64,000 bases of DNA, from positions 1 through 64,000 of the forward strand of contig JAJFLU010000037.1 in the NCBI GenBank assembly GCA_021772515.1. The letters run 5' to 3'. The position numbers and the translations under genes are program-made. Positions 63,748 to 64,000 of this stretch are shown piece by piece. The DNA comes from Opitutales bacterium (GTDB taxonomy: Bacteria; Verrucomicrobiota; Verrucomicrobiia; Opitutales; UBA2987). The notes below the pieces were generated by a model. It searched no databases. It saw nothing but the letters and a program-made list of their open reading frames with translations, and was not told the origin of the DNA. Position 1 is the first letter of the stretch. Every line of letters begins with the position of its first letter.

Positions 63748-64000
63748 ATGGGGCAGGATTCCACTACCAGAAAGTCTCGCGGCATGAATTTATCGGTTAA
63801 CGAAAGGCATACTTTGCAACTCACCGGGGTGGCCCATTTCGGCTGCCACCTGGCCATGCTAATTTTCCCCACCGCAGCCATTGCATTATCTCGGGAGGAG
63901 GGCATTCCCCTCGAGATGGTTCTCGGCTGGAGTTTCGCCGGATATTTTATCTTTGGATTGGGCGCATTCCCCGTTGGGCTTATTACAGACCGCCTGCGCG
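63748..64000 (+). CDS. MFS-type transporter, N-terminal part (cut by window end)
   Basis: Open from the ATG at 63748 (or 63784) to the end of the window, 84 codons. The visible product has two membrane segments (GVAHFGCHLAMLIFPTAAIAL and MVLGWSFAGYFIFGLGAFPVGLITDRLR), the second ending in the Asp-Arg-loop pattern after helix 2 of major facilitator proteins. Substrate unknown. Confidence 0.75.
   Translation, partial: MGQDSTTRKSRGMNLSVNERHTLQLTGVAHFGCHLAMLIFPTAAIALSREEGIPLEMVLGWSFAGYFIFGLGAFPVGLITDRLR

Overview
This is a chromosomal stretch of a Gram-negative, aerobic or microaerobic bacterium with about half G+C in most genes. Several traits point to Verrucomicrobiota, probably near Opitutae. 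These are the tyrosine-recombinase subfamily ending in an 'RFW-I-P'-like tail, the secreted BNR-type protein with a Trp/Tyr-rich C-terminal domain, the Lys/Ala-rich histone-like tail protein, the fused SecDF next to YajC, and short intergenic phrases common in that phylum. The assignment is inference: there is no rRNA gene here.

Layout. 0-10 kb: a secreted gamma-glutamyltransferase, enolase, a three-gene overlapping operon (DinB-like, NRDE/TANGO2-like, membrane ATP-grasp), and a PAS hybrid-less sensor kinase with a FixL-like haem PAS, coupled to a 27-codon scrap of a response-regulator receiver. 10-20 kb: OPT peptide transporter, HemJ, a DASS/SLC13 carboxylate transporter, a UbiA-like membrane protein bracketed by inverted intergenic repeats, glycyl-tRNA synthetase, threonine aldolase, then an A+T-richer nucleoside hydrolase plus nucleoside 2-deoxyribosyltransferase pair. 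20-33 kb: housekeeping genes: ACT protein, the yajC-secDF-recJ cluster, BNR protein, ferritin with a PerR/Fur-like palindrome, HemW, lipoprotein, EEP nuclease, M48 protease, XseB and a LolA-like protein.

33.6-43.4 kb is the accessory part. It has three near-identical boundary repeats around an AlkZ-related gene and an unknown gene. A 3.4-kb integrative islet sits in the 3' end of tRNA-Asp, bounded by 31-bp direct repeats, with integrase, five small unknown ORFs and about 800 bp of strongly structured and repetitive non-coding DNA. The old tRNA terminator is left stranded on the far side of the islet. A 0.9-kb toxin-antitoxin insert is flanked by copies of the tRNA-Ala 3' end.

43-64 kb: GspF-like protein, Na/Pi cotransporter, FAH-family hydrolase, HNH nuclease, an unusual fusion of a zinc-ligand-less homocysteine-methyltransferase fold to a SAM methyltransferase, a GlnD/NtrB-like kinase overlapping pair for nitrogen control, valyl-tRNA synthetase, a cNMP-binding protein, an ECF sigma / anti-sigma (HEAT) / DUF4097-like operon, a TonB-type protein and the start of an MFS transporter.

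The strongest candidates for undescribed biology are the tRNA-Asp islet with its structured non-coding block, the tRNA-Ala toxin-antitoxin insertion, the boundary-repeat cassettes at 33.6-35.2 kb and the methyltransferase fusion. All calls were made by eye from sequence; no database search was run.
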